From contig MLAK01000509.1 of assembly GCA_001839685.1 (NCBI GenBank), positions 175,232 through 239,231 on the forward strand: DNA of 64,000 bases, in the 5' to 3' direction. The translations under genes and the position numbers were made by a program. Shown in pieces: positions 18,402-28,868 of the stretch. Origin of the DNA: Tritrichomonas foetus (Eukaryota; Parabasalia; Tritrichomonadida; Tritrichomonadidae). The notes beneath the pieces were generated by a model. It was not told where the DNA came from, searched no databases, and worked only from the letters and a program-made list of their open reading frames with translations. Within the stretch, counting starts at the first letter, position 1. Every line of letters begins with the position of its first letter.

Positions 18402-20795
18402 ATGGCTGAAACGAAGCCAGGCGTTTTCTTTCCCGAGCCGATGGACAAAGTTACAATTTTCTGTCCATTGGAATCTACATATCAATGCATAAGAGCAGTT
18501 TCCGATTTCGGCTATCTCCAGTTCGATGATTATAATTCTGGCACAAAATCCATCAATAAAAGATATTCAGAAGCTTTTCTTCAAGCTGAAGAAGCTGAAC
18601 GATCACTTCGCGTTCTCCATCAAGCCCTCGAAATTCACAGTGCTTTACCAGACAAACCAAGCATGGATTTATCCACACAAGAACTTCTCGACGGAACAAA
18701 CGACTTCGATTTCAACGATATATCAGCAAAGATAAATGCGCATGCTGATGATTTCCGCGAAAGAAAAAAGATTTTCGACGATCTTCAACATGAACTCGAT
18801 CTTCGCGAACAAAAGCTTGCCTGCCTGAAATTCTTCCGTGACGTTGTTCACCATCATAATCAGATTGTATTCCAAAACAATACGAACGCAGACAGTGATT
18901 TAAATAGTGGAACTTTACTTCATTCTTTAACGCAGGAAAATCCGTTTGTTTTGTCGATTGTTGGTTTCATTCCGGTGGAAAGCTCTCGTAGTTTTGCAAC
19001 AACTGTTTACAGGCTTTCGCGACGAAATGTTATTATCGAAAATGGTGAAACACAAGGAAATCGTGTTCCATATGCTCTTTTCACTTCATCGGCTTCTATA
19101 ATGTCTCGTGTCAAAAAAGTTGCAGAATCTTATGGAAGTTACGTTTTCGAGTTTACTCAGGACGAAAAAACATTAAATTCATTGGAAGAAGAACTCATGG
19201 CAGATTTGAATCAAATGCGTCAAATTGATGTTAAGACACGAAATAATAATATTTCTGTACTTCGTGAAATTGCATCCCAATATTGGACTTGGATTCTCTA
19301 CATTGCCAAAGAAAAGCTTACATTTACTGCAATGGATTACGGCGACTTTGAAGCTGTTGAAGGAAGTGTTGTATATCGTGGATGGTGTCCAACACGATTA
19401 GTTCCACAACTTCATACTATTCTTGATAATGTGTCATCCAATGGAGCAAGTCCTATTCCAATTCACCTTGATACTGAGTCCATAACCTTACTTAAAGAAG
19501 GCGATGAAATGCCACCAACATTCATCGAAACAAACACGTTTTCAGGAGCTTTTCAAACACTCAACGATGCTTATGGTATTCCAAACTACGATGAACTTAA
19601 TGGTGGCGCATTCTATTGCACTTATCCATTCTTATTCGGAATTATGTTTGGTGATATGGGACATGCCCTCTTTTACATTTTAATTGCATTTGCTGTTCTT
19701 GCTCTTGATCCAATTATGAAGAGACTTAGAATTGATCTTGGTGAAATTGGAAATGCAATTTTCGGATTCAAATGGTTACTTCTTTTCGCTTCACTTTGCG
19801 CATTCTATTGTGGAATGATTTATAATGAAGCATTTGGACTCCCAATCAACATGTTTGGCTCACATTATCAAGTCAATGAAACTCGATCGCATAATGCGAC
19901 TATTGAATACTATGATAAAACGGATCCATCCATTTATCCATTTGGTATGGACCCTGTTTGGTTCTTCAAAGATAATGAACTTATTTTCATGAACTCTTAT
20001 AAGATGAAACTCGCTGTAGTTATGGGTATGTCACAAATGGTTTTCGGTCTCTTTTTAGGTCTCATTAACCATATCCATAGGAAAGACTGGATAGAAATTA
20101 TAGTTACTTGGATTCCATCATTTATGTATCTCGTTCCATTCTTCGGCTACCTTGTAGTTCTCATTATCAAAAAGTGGTGTACTGATTTCAGCACATTTGA
20201 AGACCCAGAAAAGCAAAAAGATGGAGTTAACCTTATTCAAGTCATGATTTCGATGGTTCTCAATTTCGGTGCCAGCGATGATACACTTGAACTTTACGGT
20301 GACGTGCAATGGACTATTCAAAAAGTCATCTTATACATTTTCTTAATATCTATTCCATTACTTCTCTTTGCTAGACCTATTGTTGATATTATCCAGAAGC
20401 GCGGTCGCGAAGATTTCAACCTTCTTGAAATTTTTGTCATGAATTTGATTCATGTTATTGAACTTTGTCTCGGTGCCCTTTCACATACAGCCTCATACCT
20501 CCGTCTTTGGGCACTAAGTCTTGCACACTCACAACTCAGCCACGTCATGCATGAGGAACTCCTCATTATGACAATTAACACAAATAGCCCAGTTTTCGTG
20601 TTTATTGGTTTTGCAGCTTATGCAGCAATGAGTGTAGCAATCCTTCTTGGTATGGAAGCGTTTTCAGCACTTCTTCACGGAATTCGTCTCATGTGGGTCG
20701 AATTCTCATCCAAGTTTTATGCTGGAATGGGATTCGAGTTCAAGCCAACATCAACCAAGAAAGCATTGATATTGGCAACTTCTCCAGCACTCTAA
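18402..20795 (+). CDS. V-type proton ATPase subunit a (Vph1/Stv1 type), 797 aa
   Basis: This V0 subunit forms the two half-channels for protons in the vacuolar ATPase that acidifies lysosomes and other compartments. The N-terminal cytosolic half (about 1-380) opens with PEPMDKVTIFCPLESTYQC and carries the coiled-coil arm. The membrane half starts at FLFGIMFGDMGHALFYIL and contains about eight hydrophobic segments. The signature LSHTASYLRLWALSLAHSQLS is present. Arg701 matches the essential Arg735 of yeast Vph1. The length is near the usual 800-850. No frame breaks were seen. Paralogues in the same genome are likely, so the compartment cannot be assigned. Confidence 0.97.
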   Translation: MAETKPGVFFPEPMDKVTIFCPLESTYQCIRAVSDFGYLQFDDYNSGTKSINKRYSEAFLQAEEAERSLRVLHQALEIHSALPDKPSMDLSTQELLDGTNDFDFNDISAKINAHADDFRERKKIFDDLQHELDLREQKLACLKFFRDVVHHHNQIVFQNNTNADSDLNSGTLLHSLTQENPFVLSIVGFIPVESSRSFATTVYRLSRRNVIIENGETQGNRVPYALFTSSASIMSRVKKVAESYGSYVFEFTQDEKTLNSLEEELMADLNQMRQIDVKTRNNNISVLREIASQYWTWILYIAKEKLTFTAMDYGDFEAVEGSVVYRGWCPTRLVPQLHTILDNVSSNGASPIPIHLDTESITLLKEGDEMPPTFIETNTFSGAFQTLNDAYGIPNYDELNGGAFYCTYPFLFGIMFGDMGHALFYILIAFAVLALDPIMKRLRIDLGEIGNAIFGFKWLLLFASLCAFYCGMIYNEAFGLPINMFGSHYQVNETRSHNATIEYYDKTDPSIYPFGMDPVWFFKDNELIFMNSYKMKLAVVMGMSQMVFGLFLGLINHIHRKDWIEIIVTWIPSFMYLVPFFGYLVVLIIKKWCTDFSTFEDPEKQKDGVNLIQVMISMVLNFGASDDTLELYGDVQWTIQKVILYIFLISIPLLLFARPIVDIIQKRGREDFNLLEIFVMNLIHVIELCLGALSHTASYLRLWALSLAHSQLSHVMHEELLIMTINTNSPVFVFIGFAAYAAMSVAILLGMEAFSALLHGIRLMWVEFSSKFYAGMGFEFKPTSTKKALILATSPAL

Positions 20796-21042
20796 AATGT
20801 TAGATCACATAAATAAAGCTTTTTATCCTATCTTAATGATTTTATCTATGTTTTTGCCTATTTTATAATGCTTTTTCAAAAATAATTATGAGATTTTCAC
20901 TGAGATTTTGCGCACCTAAATGAGTTAGAATTCATAAGACCATGCTACACTTGCCAGTGTAAAATATATCAGAATCATAAATGGTGATGTGGAAAATGCC
21001 ATATCATATTTTTATTCAAAATAATAATTTGCCAATTCTGCC

Positions 21043-21510
21043 ATGTATAATGGAATTGGTATTCGAACGCCACGAGGTACGGGAACAAGCGGCTACGTTC
21101 AAGCAAGTCTCGTATCTATCAAGCCTCCACCTGCAGAAGCTCCAATCAAGAAAAAGGTAATTCCCAAAATCTCAAAACAGCTCGAAGAATATAAAAGAAA
21201 ACGAAAAACAGAATTAATTTTAATCAAACTCAGACAAAAGCTCGAGCGAAAAAAAACGCCGCCAGATGAAATCGAAGAAGCCGTAAAGGCCTTTCGTCAA
21301 AAAATTGAAAATACAGCTCCAAAAACAGAAGAAATTAATTCAATTGACTTAAACAATGTTATTAAAAAAGTGCCGGCTAGCGAAAAAGCAGAAAATGAGA
21401 AAACAAAAAAAATAATTTCATCCGAAAATATTGGTTCAAACGATAATGATGAACATTTTAGAAATAGCATGATGGATGGTGGAACGGATGATGAAGATGA
21501 TGAGCGATAA
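21043..21510 (+). CDS. CWC21: Cwc21/SRRM2-type spliceosome protein, 155 aa
   Basis: The N-terminus MYNGIGIRTPRGTGTSGYVQ matches the hallmark start of Cwc21 and SRRM2 (MYNGIGL-TPRGSGTNGYVQ), which sits close to the spliceosome active site and contacts Prp8. The cwf21 domain follows as a basic helix pair (about residues 42-87: KQLEEYKRKRKTELILIKLR and the DEIEEAVKAFRQK helix). The tail is acidic and disordered (GGTDDEDDER). The length resembles yeast Cwc21 (135 aa) rather than the huge animal SRRM2. It is one of the clearest identifications here. It shows a functioning splicing apparatus in a genome with few introns. Confidence 0.94.
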   Translation: MYNGIGIRTPRGTGTSGYVQASLVSIKPPPAEAPIKKKVIPKISKQLEEYKRKRKTELILIKLRQKLERKKTPPDEIEEAVKAFRQKIENTAPKTEEINSIDLNNVIKKVPASEKAENEKTKKIISSENIGSNDNDEHFRNSMMDGGTDDEDDER

Positions 21511-22342
21511 TTTTATATGTTTCTAATAAAAGATGAATACATTTTTTTTTTCTCTGGAATTTTTCTACATGCATATCTAAATATGATAAGAAAGTATTAT
21601 TTATAACATTTATGCTTCATTGATTTCGAATTTTTTCAAAACTGTTCACATAAATAATTCCTATTTCTGCCAAAAAAGAACTTTCATTAATAATCAACTA
21701 TGTTAATCACTCTTTATTCGAAATAATTCAGTATGAAAGATATTGTACTCAATTTAAGAAAAAAATCCATCTTGTGGTAGAAAAAATAGTCGAAAACATT
21801 TTTTCCAGAAACTCCAGGCAAAATTACCACCATGAGTAAAATGAGAAGTATTGTCACATTCCAATAATCATTGTTACTCTCTGAATCCGAATGAACTCCT
21901 AGTTCTCATTGAAATCCAAGCCAAAATGAATGTAAATACTGTCCCTATTCATTGAAAATAAAGGAACAAAAAATATATCAACAAAACTAATCCTTGTAAC
22001 TTAAAAACAATCATTCCAAATTATCTGATTCAATAAGAACTTTGCATTTTTTCAATGATATTATCATGGATCTATGATACCAGTGATTCAACAATGCATG
22101 AATCGATAAGAATTTGTCATACATTTTAAAGTTTTGTTTCCATGGAATATTTTGAATCACTAACAAGTAAAGAATCGCAGCTTATCTCTCCAAAATGAAT
22201 AATTTCGTGAATAAAAAGTAGTATTTCAATAATTCTTCGGCAGAAGTATACTTTAATAAAAACACTAACTTTTTTGTGAGAATATATTGAAATCAACAAA
22301 AACGTCACTCCAATATAAAAAGGAACTTCATTTTTTTTCTTC
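21511..22342. other. Convergent intergenic region
   Basis: No gene, repeat or RNA recognised. An 83-codon minus-strand frame at 22126-22377 overlaps the end of the Rab gene and looks spurious. Confidence 0.5.
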
Positions 22343-22973
22343 TCAACAACACTTTTTGGTAGAATTATTGCCTGCAATCAGCTGAATAGGTGGTGAATCA
22401 TATTTGTGACTCTTGTCATTCTTTATTACATCATCTATTAATTCATGAAAAGCTTCAGAAATTCTGTAACCAGTTAAAGCAGATGTTTTGAAATATTTTA
22501 TTTTTCTTTCAGCACAAAATTGTTCAATTTCTGTATCAGTGACAGCTGGCTGTCTCATATCCGCTTTATTTGCCAAAAGAACGATAATTGGTGGATCCTT
22601 CGTATTATCTTCGATCATTTTGAACCAGTAATTGAGATTATCGAAAGACTCTCTCTGTGTAATGTCGAAAACAAGAACGACACCATTGGACGACCGAAAA
22701 TATGGCCCAGTAATTGCATGATATGTTTCTTGTCCGGCTGTGTCCCAAAGATGAATCCGATAGACTTTTCCTTTAACATTCACTTCTCTGCAACAAAAAT
22801 CGGTCCTGCGTATTAGAAAAAAGCAAAGAATACCCTATTGTTGGCTTTTCTTGAAACGGCTCGTCTTTCTCGTTCCATTTCCACAGAATCATCGTTTTAC
22901 CGACATTGTGGGCGCCTGCAAGAACGATTTTAACGGTTTGATTCAGTCGCGCTTGATCTGTGGGTGAAATCAT
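22343..22973 (-). CDS. Rab-family small GTPase with one 28-nt intron, 200 aa
   Basis: Exon 1 (22973-22834) encodes the P-loop VLAGAHNVGKT and the switch 1 end EKPTIG. Exon 2 (22805-22343) gives TDFCCREVNVKGKVYRIHLW, then DTAGQET, the NKAD guanine motif and the SAL motif (KTSALTG). It ends in a prenylatable CC (STKKCC). The intron at 22806-22833 must be removed to keep the frame. The spliced length is 603 nt, a multiple of three, which supports the model. In the P-loop, GAHNVGKT replaces the usual GDSGVGKS, so nucleotide handling may differ slightly. The gene should act in vesicle traffic; the Rab subclass is uncertain. TCAACT precedes the ATG. Confidence 0.93.
22806..22833 (-). other. 28-nt spliceosomal intron in the Rab gene
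   Basis: On the minus strand it begins GTATTC and ends TTCTAATACGCAG. The end fits the trichomonad 3' signal (ACTAACACACAG type), in which branch point and acceptor lie together. Removing it turns a broken frame into PTIG-TDFCCREVNVKG, the expected Rab switch 1 and beta-2 strand. It is among the shortest spliceosomal introns. Confidence 0.92.
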
Positions 22974-22979
22974 AGTTGA
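22971..22979 (-). promoter_or_regulatory. Initiator-like TCAACT-ATG
   Basis: A TCA core lies 6 nt before the Rab start codon. Confidence 0.35.
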
Positions 22980-23636
22980 TATCGAATTTGAATAGTTATT
23001 TATACAGAAATAATTTCAATATCAATTCAAATATTTGTGAAGTTTCAAAAAAAGGATCAACTGAAAATTGAAGGAAAATGAATATTGGTGAGTTCGATTA
23101 AAATTTGAGATGTTTGACAGCTTGACAGAGTTATTTTGAAAAAAAAATGAATAGATTTGAAATAAATCATTGAAAAAATGAATAGAATATAATTGTCATC
23201 TTTTTCGAATCACAGCTGTGATTGTCAACACTTTCATCATAGGAAGATCGATTCCCATGATTGAAAAATATGAATCAATGTTAGGAAATATAACTTTTCG
23301 TCAATATGGCTTACAAACTATTTCTTTGTAATTCGATGCCAAAATATCAAGCGAAAACTAATGACTGTATCATAGTAAACCAAACAAGTCAGTATTAACA
23401 ACAAATTGATATATTCTAATACAATCAGCAGCATCTCATCAAACAAACAAACATAAAAAGTTTCCAGTTTGTGAATTTTGTGTGATATCTTTCAACAGTT
23501 AAAATAAAAATGAAATTTCTTCTATTAATGATCATTAATAGATCAGAAGAGAAACATGTACATTAAAATTTACTAACAAAGCTAAAGAATCATGTGTCAC
23601 CAAAAAAATCATTTTGATTCATTATATTGTGAAAAT
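22980..23636. other. Intergenic between two Rab genes
   Basis: AT-rich noncoding sequence separating two minus-strand Rab genes; nothing recognised. Confidence 0.5.
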
Positions 23637-24221
23637 TCAGCAGCATCTCTTTGATGTTCGAGTTACAATCCCATCATCCAGTTTTGCTATGAAATTCTGT
23701 GCATCCAAAACCATTTTACTGCATATTTCACCAATGTTCAGAAAAAGTTCATTAATTCCTTCACCAGTTACTGCAGATGTCATATGAAATGCATTTGCAT
23801 GAATTTCATCACAATATTCTTTTGCATCTTCAAATGAAACTGCTATTTCTTCTTTCATATCACATTTATTTCCGACAACGATAATTTTTGCATCTTGTGA
23901 GCCCATATCCTTTATTAGTGAGATAAATATTTGCAAGTTATTGAATGAGTGCTGTCTTGTGAAATCAAAAACTAACAATACAATTTTGGCATTTTGAATA
24001 TAGAGTGGAGTCAAGCTTCTGTATCTTTCTTCGCCTGCAGTATCCCAAATGTCAGCCATAATCACATTTCCATCAGGCATTTTTATCGGCGTATATAAAT
24101 TTGATGATCCAATTGTTGGAGAGACATCAGATTCGAAGTATGTGGTTCTATATCGTATAGCAATTGATGTTTTTCCAACAAATGCGTCACCAACAAGCAC
24201 TATTTTAGGAGAGAATTTCAT
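23637..24221 (-). CDS. Rab-family small GTPase (Rab5/Rab21-like), 194 aa
   Basis: All G motifs are present: P-loop GDAFVGKTS (residues 11-19), effector Thr in SPTIGSSN, DTAGEERYRSL with the catalytic Gln replaced by Glu, NKCDM and TSAVTG. The tail KRCC ends in a double cysteine for geranylgeranylation. The WDTAGEE form (Glu in place of Gln) is unusual and may lower GTP hydrolysis (inference from Ras family biochemistry). The role is membrane traffic. The subclass is tentative, based on the overall pattern of the switch and YRSL segments. The gene is intronless, unlike its neighbour. TCAATTTTTATTTCC lies about 25 nt upstream. Confidence 0.93.
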   Translation of the reverse strand: MKFSPKIVLVGDAFVGKTSIAIRYRTTYFESDVSPTIGSSNLYTPIKMPDGNVIMADIWDTAGEERYRSLTPLYIQNAKIVLLVFDFTRQHSFNNLQIFISLIKDMGSQDAKIIVVGNKCDMKEEIAVSFEDAKEYCDEIHANAFHMTSAVTGEGINELFLNIGEICSKMVLDAQNFIAKLDDGIVTRTSKRCC

Positions 24222-25087
24222 TCACCTAGGAAATAAAAATTGATAAGGATATCGATTATCTTGAGTTTTAACATTCACAAATTTTCAAAAGGCAATTCGA
24301 ATAATGTTCGAAAATTCTGTAGAGTTCACATTTATTTGTATATTCGTTGTAAAGGTTTTCAGATCATTGTGACTTTTTATGGAAATAAAAAGTGGGATAC
24401 GTGGAATTCTTTTCCATAGAAAAGTGAAATAGTAAACGTTGATTTATTGAATCATGCGAAAATGGTCAATATTTTCAGAACGCTCAATTATTCACAGTCT
24501 CTTTTGAGTTTTTCCTCTCAAAAATTCAAATAAATCATTTTTTTTAAGTTATTTTTTGTGATGTTAGGTTGAAAATTCACAGAGGTCTTAACTTTTTAAA
24601 TTATGAAAAATGGATTTTTTAACATGAACTACGAAAATCACCATCTGAGATATTATGAAGAACGAATAATTCATTTTATTGTGTTCACTAATCCATGTCG
24701 AAATATGCCAACTATGCTACAGATCTTTCATTTACATAATAAAATTCATCACGATCGTATTGTTGGAAAAATACAAGGATACCTCCTTTCACCATTTAGT
24801 TTTATGCATAAATTGATTTATAATGTGATTTGATATGTATTTACAAGAAATTGAATTATAATGGGATTTTCACTTTGATTATTTTTGGTTTACTTGGAAA
24901 ATTGAATTTACTTCATTCTTTATCATTTAAAAATATCGATTTTATTCATAAATCATATGTAAATTTTGAGATACTAACAAGAAAAAATTCGAATAGATTA
25001 TCTTGTTTATTATGAAAAAGAAAAAATGGTATATCAACTTTTTGTAAAGTTTTATTCGAATCAAATTTTCTTCCCTTTTTCGGAATT
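24222..25087. other. Divergent intergenic region between Rab and Nup54 genes
   Basis: It contains small open frames at 24603-24833 and 24830-25015 with ATG starts, but the predicted peptides are low-complexity and show no family pattern. It probably holds the promoters of the two flanking genes. Confidence 0.45.
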
Positions 25088-25993
25088 ATGTCGAACACTG
25101 GCAAAACTTTCGTCAGCCTTAATTCCGGAATATCGAAAACTACAGCGGGGACGACTAATTCACTCAACCAAAAGCCTCAAAATTCTGCATTTTCAGGTAC
25201 CTCTTTTGGCAATTTCGGATTCGGGCAGCCAGCCAAGCCAGCCAAACCTCCAGACCCGTTATTTCAGCGATTATACAAAATAAGAGACAGCTACAACAAG
25301 GAAACCACCTCCTATCGATTCTATCATGTTGCTTTTAACGTAAATGCAAGTACTTCAATGGGTATGTCCACAACGAAACCAAATTGTATTGAACAGTCAG
25401 AATGGAATAAGTATAATGCAATCGCCAAACAGTATCCAATGGTTAGTATGGATTCGATGATTCCATCGCAAATATGCGGATTTGAAGAATTACAAAAAAG
25501 AAGCGTCGCGCAAAAGGAAATTGTGGGGAAAATGAAAAATAAGCTCGACAGCCTGAAAATTAAAATCGCAAATATGAGATCTCGATATGATGAATGTTTT
25601 CTTGGTTTGTTACAAGACATTACAAATAACAGCCATTTAATATCAGAAAAGCTCATGGATGTCCTCAAAAGTAAAGAAATTGCTGCCCTTCCTGATTTGC
25701 CATTCACTCCCCAAGAACACGAACTTTTTGATAGACTTCAGAAACTTGAAAGAGAAGTATACAAACCAAATCGATATGTGGCTGCTTTAAATGCTCTCAA
25801 TCTAAAAGCTACCATGATATGCGAGTCTCGAATGTACAATCCGGAAATTAAACTTCCTGAAAATGAAGATCAAGCAGAAGCTATAATTCAAGCAAATCAT
25901 AATGCGATTGAAGCGCTCGTGAAAATCATCACAAACATGAAAAAGACAACTAGCGCCCTTGAATCAACTTTGAAGGAAGCCCATTTGCCGTGA
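25088..25993 (+). CDS. Nucleoporin Nup54/Nup57-like, 301 aa
   Basis: A short disordered N-terminus with an FG patch (SFGNFGFGQP, about residues 40-49) leads into the Nup54 alpha/beta region (TSYRFYHVAFN, then MVSMDSMIPSQICGFEELQK). This is followed by coiled coils (RSVAQKEIVGKMKNKLDSLK and later helices to the end). Nup54 forms the central-channel trimer with Nup62 and Nup58. The protein is shorter than animal Nup54 (about 500 aa), mostly because the FG repeat domain is reduced to a few motifs. The GFEELQKR motif before the coiled coil is typical of the family. Nup57-like paralogues cannot be separated. Confidence 0.85.
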   Translation: MSNTGKTFVSLNSGISKTTAGTTNSLNQKPQNSAFSGTSFGNFGFGQPAKPAKPPDPLFQRLYKIRDSYNKETTSYRFYHVAFNVNASTSMGMSTTKPNCIEQSEWNKYNAIAKQYPMVSMDSMIPSQICGFEELQKRSVAQKEIVGKMKNKLDSLKIKIANMRSRYDECFLGLLQDITNNSHLISEKLMDVLKSKEIAALPDLPFTPQEHELFDRLQKLEREVYKPNRYVAALNALNLKATMICESRMYNPEIKLPENEDQAEAIIQANHNAIEALVKIITNMKKTTSALESTLKEAHLP

Positions 25994-26430
25994 CAATGAA
26001 TTTTTATCGCTTCTTTGAATAATCACACTGTGTTTTTTTGACTTTAAACTAGAGTTTATAAAAGTTTTAATATATATATGATGCTTAAAATGTAAATTTA
26101 ATCGAGCACATTTTGTAGAATTTTATCTTTTTTTATGTTTTTTTCGTGAGTTGGAATTCACTCTTTGTTTTATTAAACTTCATTCTTTGTTGATTAAATT
26201 TCATTGTTTGTTTTATTAAATTTCATTCTTTGTTTATATTTCTGAAATTAATACCAACTAAAAAACTAAAATGTGTATTTTTTGGTAATGGACAGAATAG
26301 AAAAATAAAGATTGAATAAAATATAGAATCCAAAATACTACACATAATTTTTAAAAAATATAACATACAAAAAATAAAATGCGTCCGTATTATTTTGATA
26401 GATTATCCATATTACATATGTTTTTTCGTT
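25994..26430. other. Convergent intergenic region with a short degenerate repeat
   Basis: The phrase (A)TTTCATT(C/G)TTTGTTTTATTAAA and variants occurs about four times between 26153 and 26245. No gene was seen. Confidence 0.6.
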
Positions 26431-28860
26431 TTACAAATTTGGTTCTTCTTCTGGCAAATTTTGAAGGATTCTCAAAGCTTTCTTGGTTTCTAGATTACAT
26501 TTTGGAAATGTCATTTGTTTCATCACCATTTTCACATATCCTCTAAGTTCAATATGATTACTACATTGTGCCAGAATCATTGCAGATATTTCTGGTGGCG
26601 GCTGTGCTCCATATGCAATTCGATTCAAAACTGCTGATGCAGTTTTCCGATTCCTGCAGGCATTTACAATCACTGTACCAGCGAGTGCCGACTCCCTCCA
26701 TAGAGAAGCGCAAACTTCTATCAGATCTGATGGTAATTTATGTCCTTCTTCGGCAATTTTAGCAGCGGCGACATAAGAAGCATTTTTTAAAGTGATATTT
26801 CGAGATTTCATATTGTTTTGAATGACATTCATTGGAATCAAATGAGCAAAATTGTTTGCAACGAAGAATCTGGTAGCCGCAATTTTCACGCATGTGTCAT
26901 CACATTCCATTACTTGAATAGCTCGTTGTATGACTGCATCTTTCATTTCGGGATGCCTGATTCCACTTCTTGCGAGAAGTTCAAGTGCCAACGTTAAATG
27001 TTTCTTTTCAATTGACCTTAAAAGAACTTCTTCTATCCCATTATTTTTGCACGCAATCATGACAAGATCATCTTCAAGGTTACTGTAACCGGATGGAATG
27101 AGCTCGCATATTTCTAAAACCTTTTCGTATGATAAGGAATTTGGTGGCATATCTCTCAAAACAGATGCTGATTCTCGAACAGCTTCTGTCTTCAAAAACA
27201 TTAATAAACATTTGCAATAAGCTTCTTCGTGTCCGACATGATTGATTGATTGTAAATTTGACCAACATCGATCAGCCAATTCTGGTGGAATTCCATCTTT
27301 TTCAAGAGTTTCTGCGAATTTTTCAATGCCGCTCGAATCTGATGAACTTAAATGCGATTCTACATCACTACAAGCTCGTTCAGCGTCGTCTAAAGGGATA
27401 TCCAAATATTCTGCTATTAAATCTTTATCTGCACCAGGATATAAAACCTTTCCTGTTCTCCAAATCGTTAAAATGTCTGTGAAACTTGGTCTTTTACTTG
27501 CATCACGATTCCAACATTTTTGAATTAAGTTTTTAAGTTCTTCTGGTGTATCATCTGGAATTGGTGGGCGAATGTCTTTCACTAAAACTTGTCCAATTAC
27601 ATCATTTTGTTCCATGTTCTGATAAGGAAGTTGTTTCATTAAGATTTCCCATAAAACAATTCCATATGCGTATACATCAATTTTTTCATTGTAATTAGTT
27701 GAACCTCCAAGTAATTCTGGAGCCATCCAATGTGGTGTTCCAATGTTTTGTGTCATTGCATCATCATCACTATTTTTAAATCGAGAAAATCCAAAATCAC
27801 AAATTTTGGCATTTCCTTTTGAATCTAAAAGTACATTCAGAGATTTCAAATCTCGATGAATGATTTTCATTTTATGTAAAAAAGCCATTCCTCTTGCAAT
27901 GTCGTATGCAACTTTTGTTAGCATTGTTTGATCGAGTCTATGTTTTTGATTCAACTCTTGGTAAAGAGATCCACCTGCCATCCATTCAGTTAAAATGCAA
28001 TAAGGTGGTGCATCAGTCGCCCCAACAAACTCAAGAACAGCAGGATGTTTGGCAGTTGCTAAAATTACGACTTCTCTTTGAAAAATATTCAATCTTGTCC
28101 CAGTTAATTTTCCGTATTTTAATTTTTTAATAGCCACTTCTTGGCCTGTTGGTAAAAAATGCCCATAAAATACGTTAGCAACACCACCACTTCCCTCCTG
28201 ACTTTCCATTACAAAATCAGTCCTTTCAATTCTCCATATTTGATAATTCATAGGAATCGGAGAAAAGATCCGGGCACCTGGAAAAAATCCCTCGTTTTCA
28301 TATTCTTCTAAGAATTTGTTAATACTTCTTAGTTTTGCCTCCATCAATAATGCAATTTTCTGATTATTATTTCCATTTGAAAGGCCACTCAAAAATTGAG
28401 TGAAAGAAGCAATAACTGCATTCAAATCGAGAATGTGGAATTGAAGCCACTGGGGATCTGAGGCGTCAAAATTTTCGGCGCCATTTGGATCGAGATGGAT
28501 TGTAGCATCATGCAAGCATGAAGCCATCATCGTCAAATCAGCAGCGACTTGTGAGCAGGAATTATCGATGACCGAGTGGGCCCAACAATGAAGAAATTGT
28601 TGACTTATTATCGAATAATAATCACGAGCGATTTTTATGATAATTTGGTACGCTTCGAGCTGAACAGGAGACATTTTTTCATCATTTGCAATTTGGCGGA
28701 AGGAATCTAAAAAGCGAGAAAATTGCGTCATTGATAATTGGATTTTTTTCCTGTGAGCGACTGCCTGGAGAGAAAGTTTGAGGAGTTCGTTAAATTGTTG
28801 TCGAAGATGAATTTCCGCTTCACTTAGAGTGAGAATGCCAGCACTCGTGCGCTGACTCAT
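26431..28860 (-). CDS. TKL-type protein kinase with N-terminal helical and C-terminal repeat domains, 809 aa
   Basis: Residues 1-190 are helical and resemble the adaptor region found before many trichomonad TKL kinases. The kinase domain (about 215-485) has GSGGVANV, VAIKKLK, HRDLKSLNVLL, CDFGFSR and GTPHWMAPEL, all intact, so it should phosphorylate Ser/Thr. The C-terminal 300 residues are alpha-helical. Phrases such as LVMIACKNNGIEEVLLRSIE and LALELLARSGIRHPEM recur at about 40-residue spacing, as in armadillo/HEAT arrays. This layout is common in the large trichomonad TKL expansion. The pathway is unknown. TCATCGAA precedes the ATG. Confidence 0.93.
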   Translation of the reverse strand: MSQRTSAGILTLSEAEIHLRQQFNELLKLSLQAVAHRKKIQLSMTQFSRFLDSFRQIANDEKMSPVQLEAYQIIIKIARDYYSIISQQFLHCWAHSVIDNSCSQVAADLTMMASCLHDATIHLDPNGAENFDASDPQWLQFHILDLNAVIASFTQFLSGLSNGNNNQKIALLMEAKLRSINKFLEEYENEGFFPGARIFSPIPMNYQIWRIERTDFVMESQEGSGGVANVFYGHFLPTGQEVAIKKLKYGKLTGTRLNIFQREVVILATAKHPAVLEFVGATDAPPYCILTEWMAGGSLYQELNQKHRLDQTMLTKVAYDIARGMAFLHKMKIIHRDLKSLNVLLDSKGNAKICDFGFSRFKNSDDDAMTQNIGTPHWMAPELLGGSTNYNEKIDVYAYGIVLWEILMKQLPYQNMEQNDVIGQVLVKDIRPPIPDDTPEELKNLIQKCWNRDASKRPSFTDILTIWRTGKVLYPGADKDLIAEYLDIPLDDAERACSDVESHLSSSDSSGIEKFAETLEKDGIPPELADRCWSNLQSINHVGHEEAYCKCLLMFLKTEAVRESASVLRDMPPNSLSYEKVLEICELIPSGYSNLEDDLVMIACKNNGIEEVLLRSIEKKHLTLALELLARSGIRHPEMKDAVIQRAIQVMECDDTCVKIAATRFFVANNFAHLIPMNVIQNNMKSRNITLKNASYVAAAKIAEEGHKLPSDLIEVCASLWRESALAGTVIVNACRNRKTASAVLNRIAYGAQPPPEISAMILAQCSNHIELRGYVKMVMKQMTFPKCNLETKKALRILQNLPEEEPNL

Positions 28861-28868
28861 TTCGATGA
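28858..28868 (-). promoter_or_regulatory. Initiator-like TCATCGAA-ATG
   Basis: A TCA core lies 8 nt before the TKL kinase start codon. Confidence 0.35.

Noticed and set aside
24603..25015. Two overlapping small frames upstream of Nup54
   Set aside because: Composition is that of random AT-rich sequence, and they sit in the likely promoter region.
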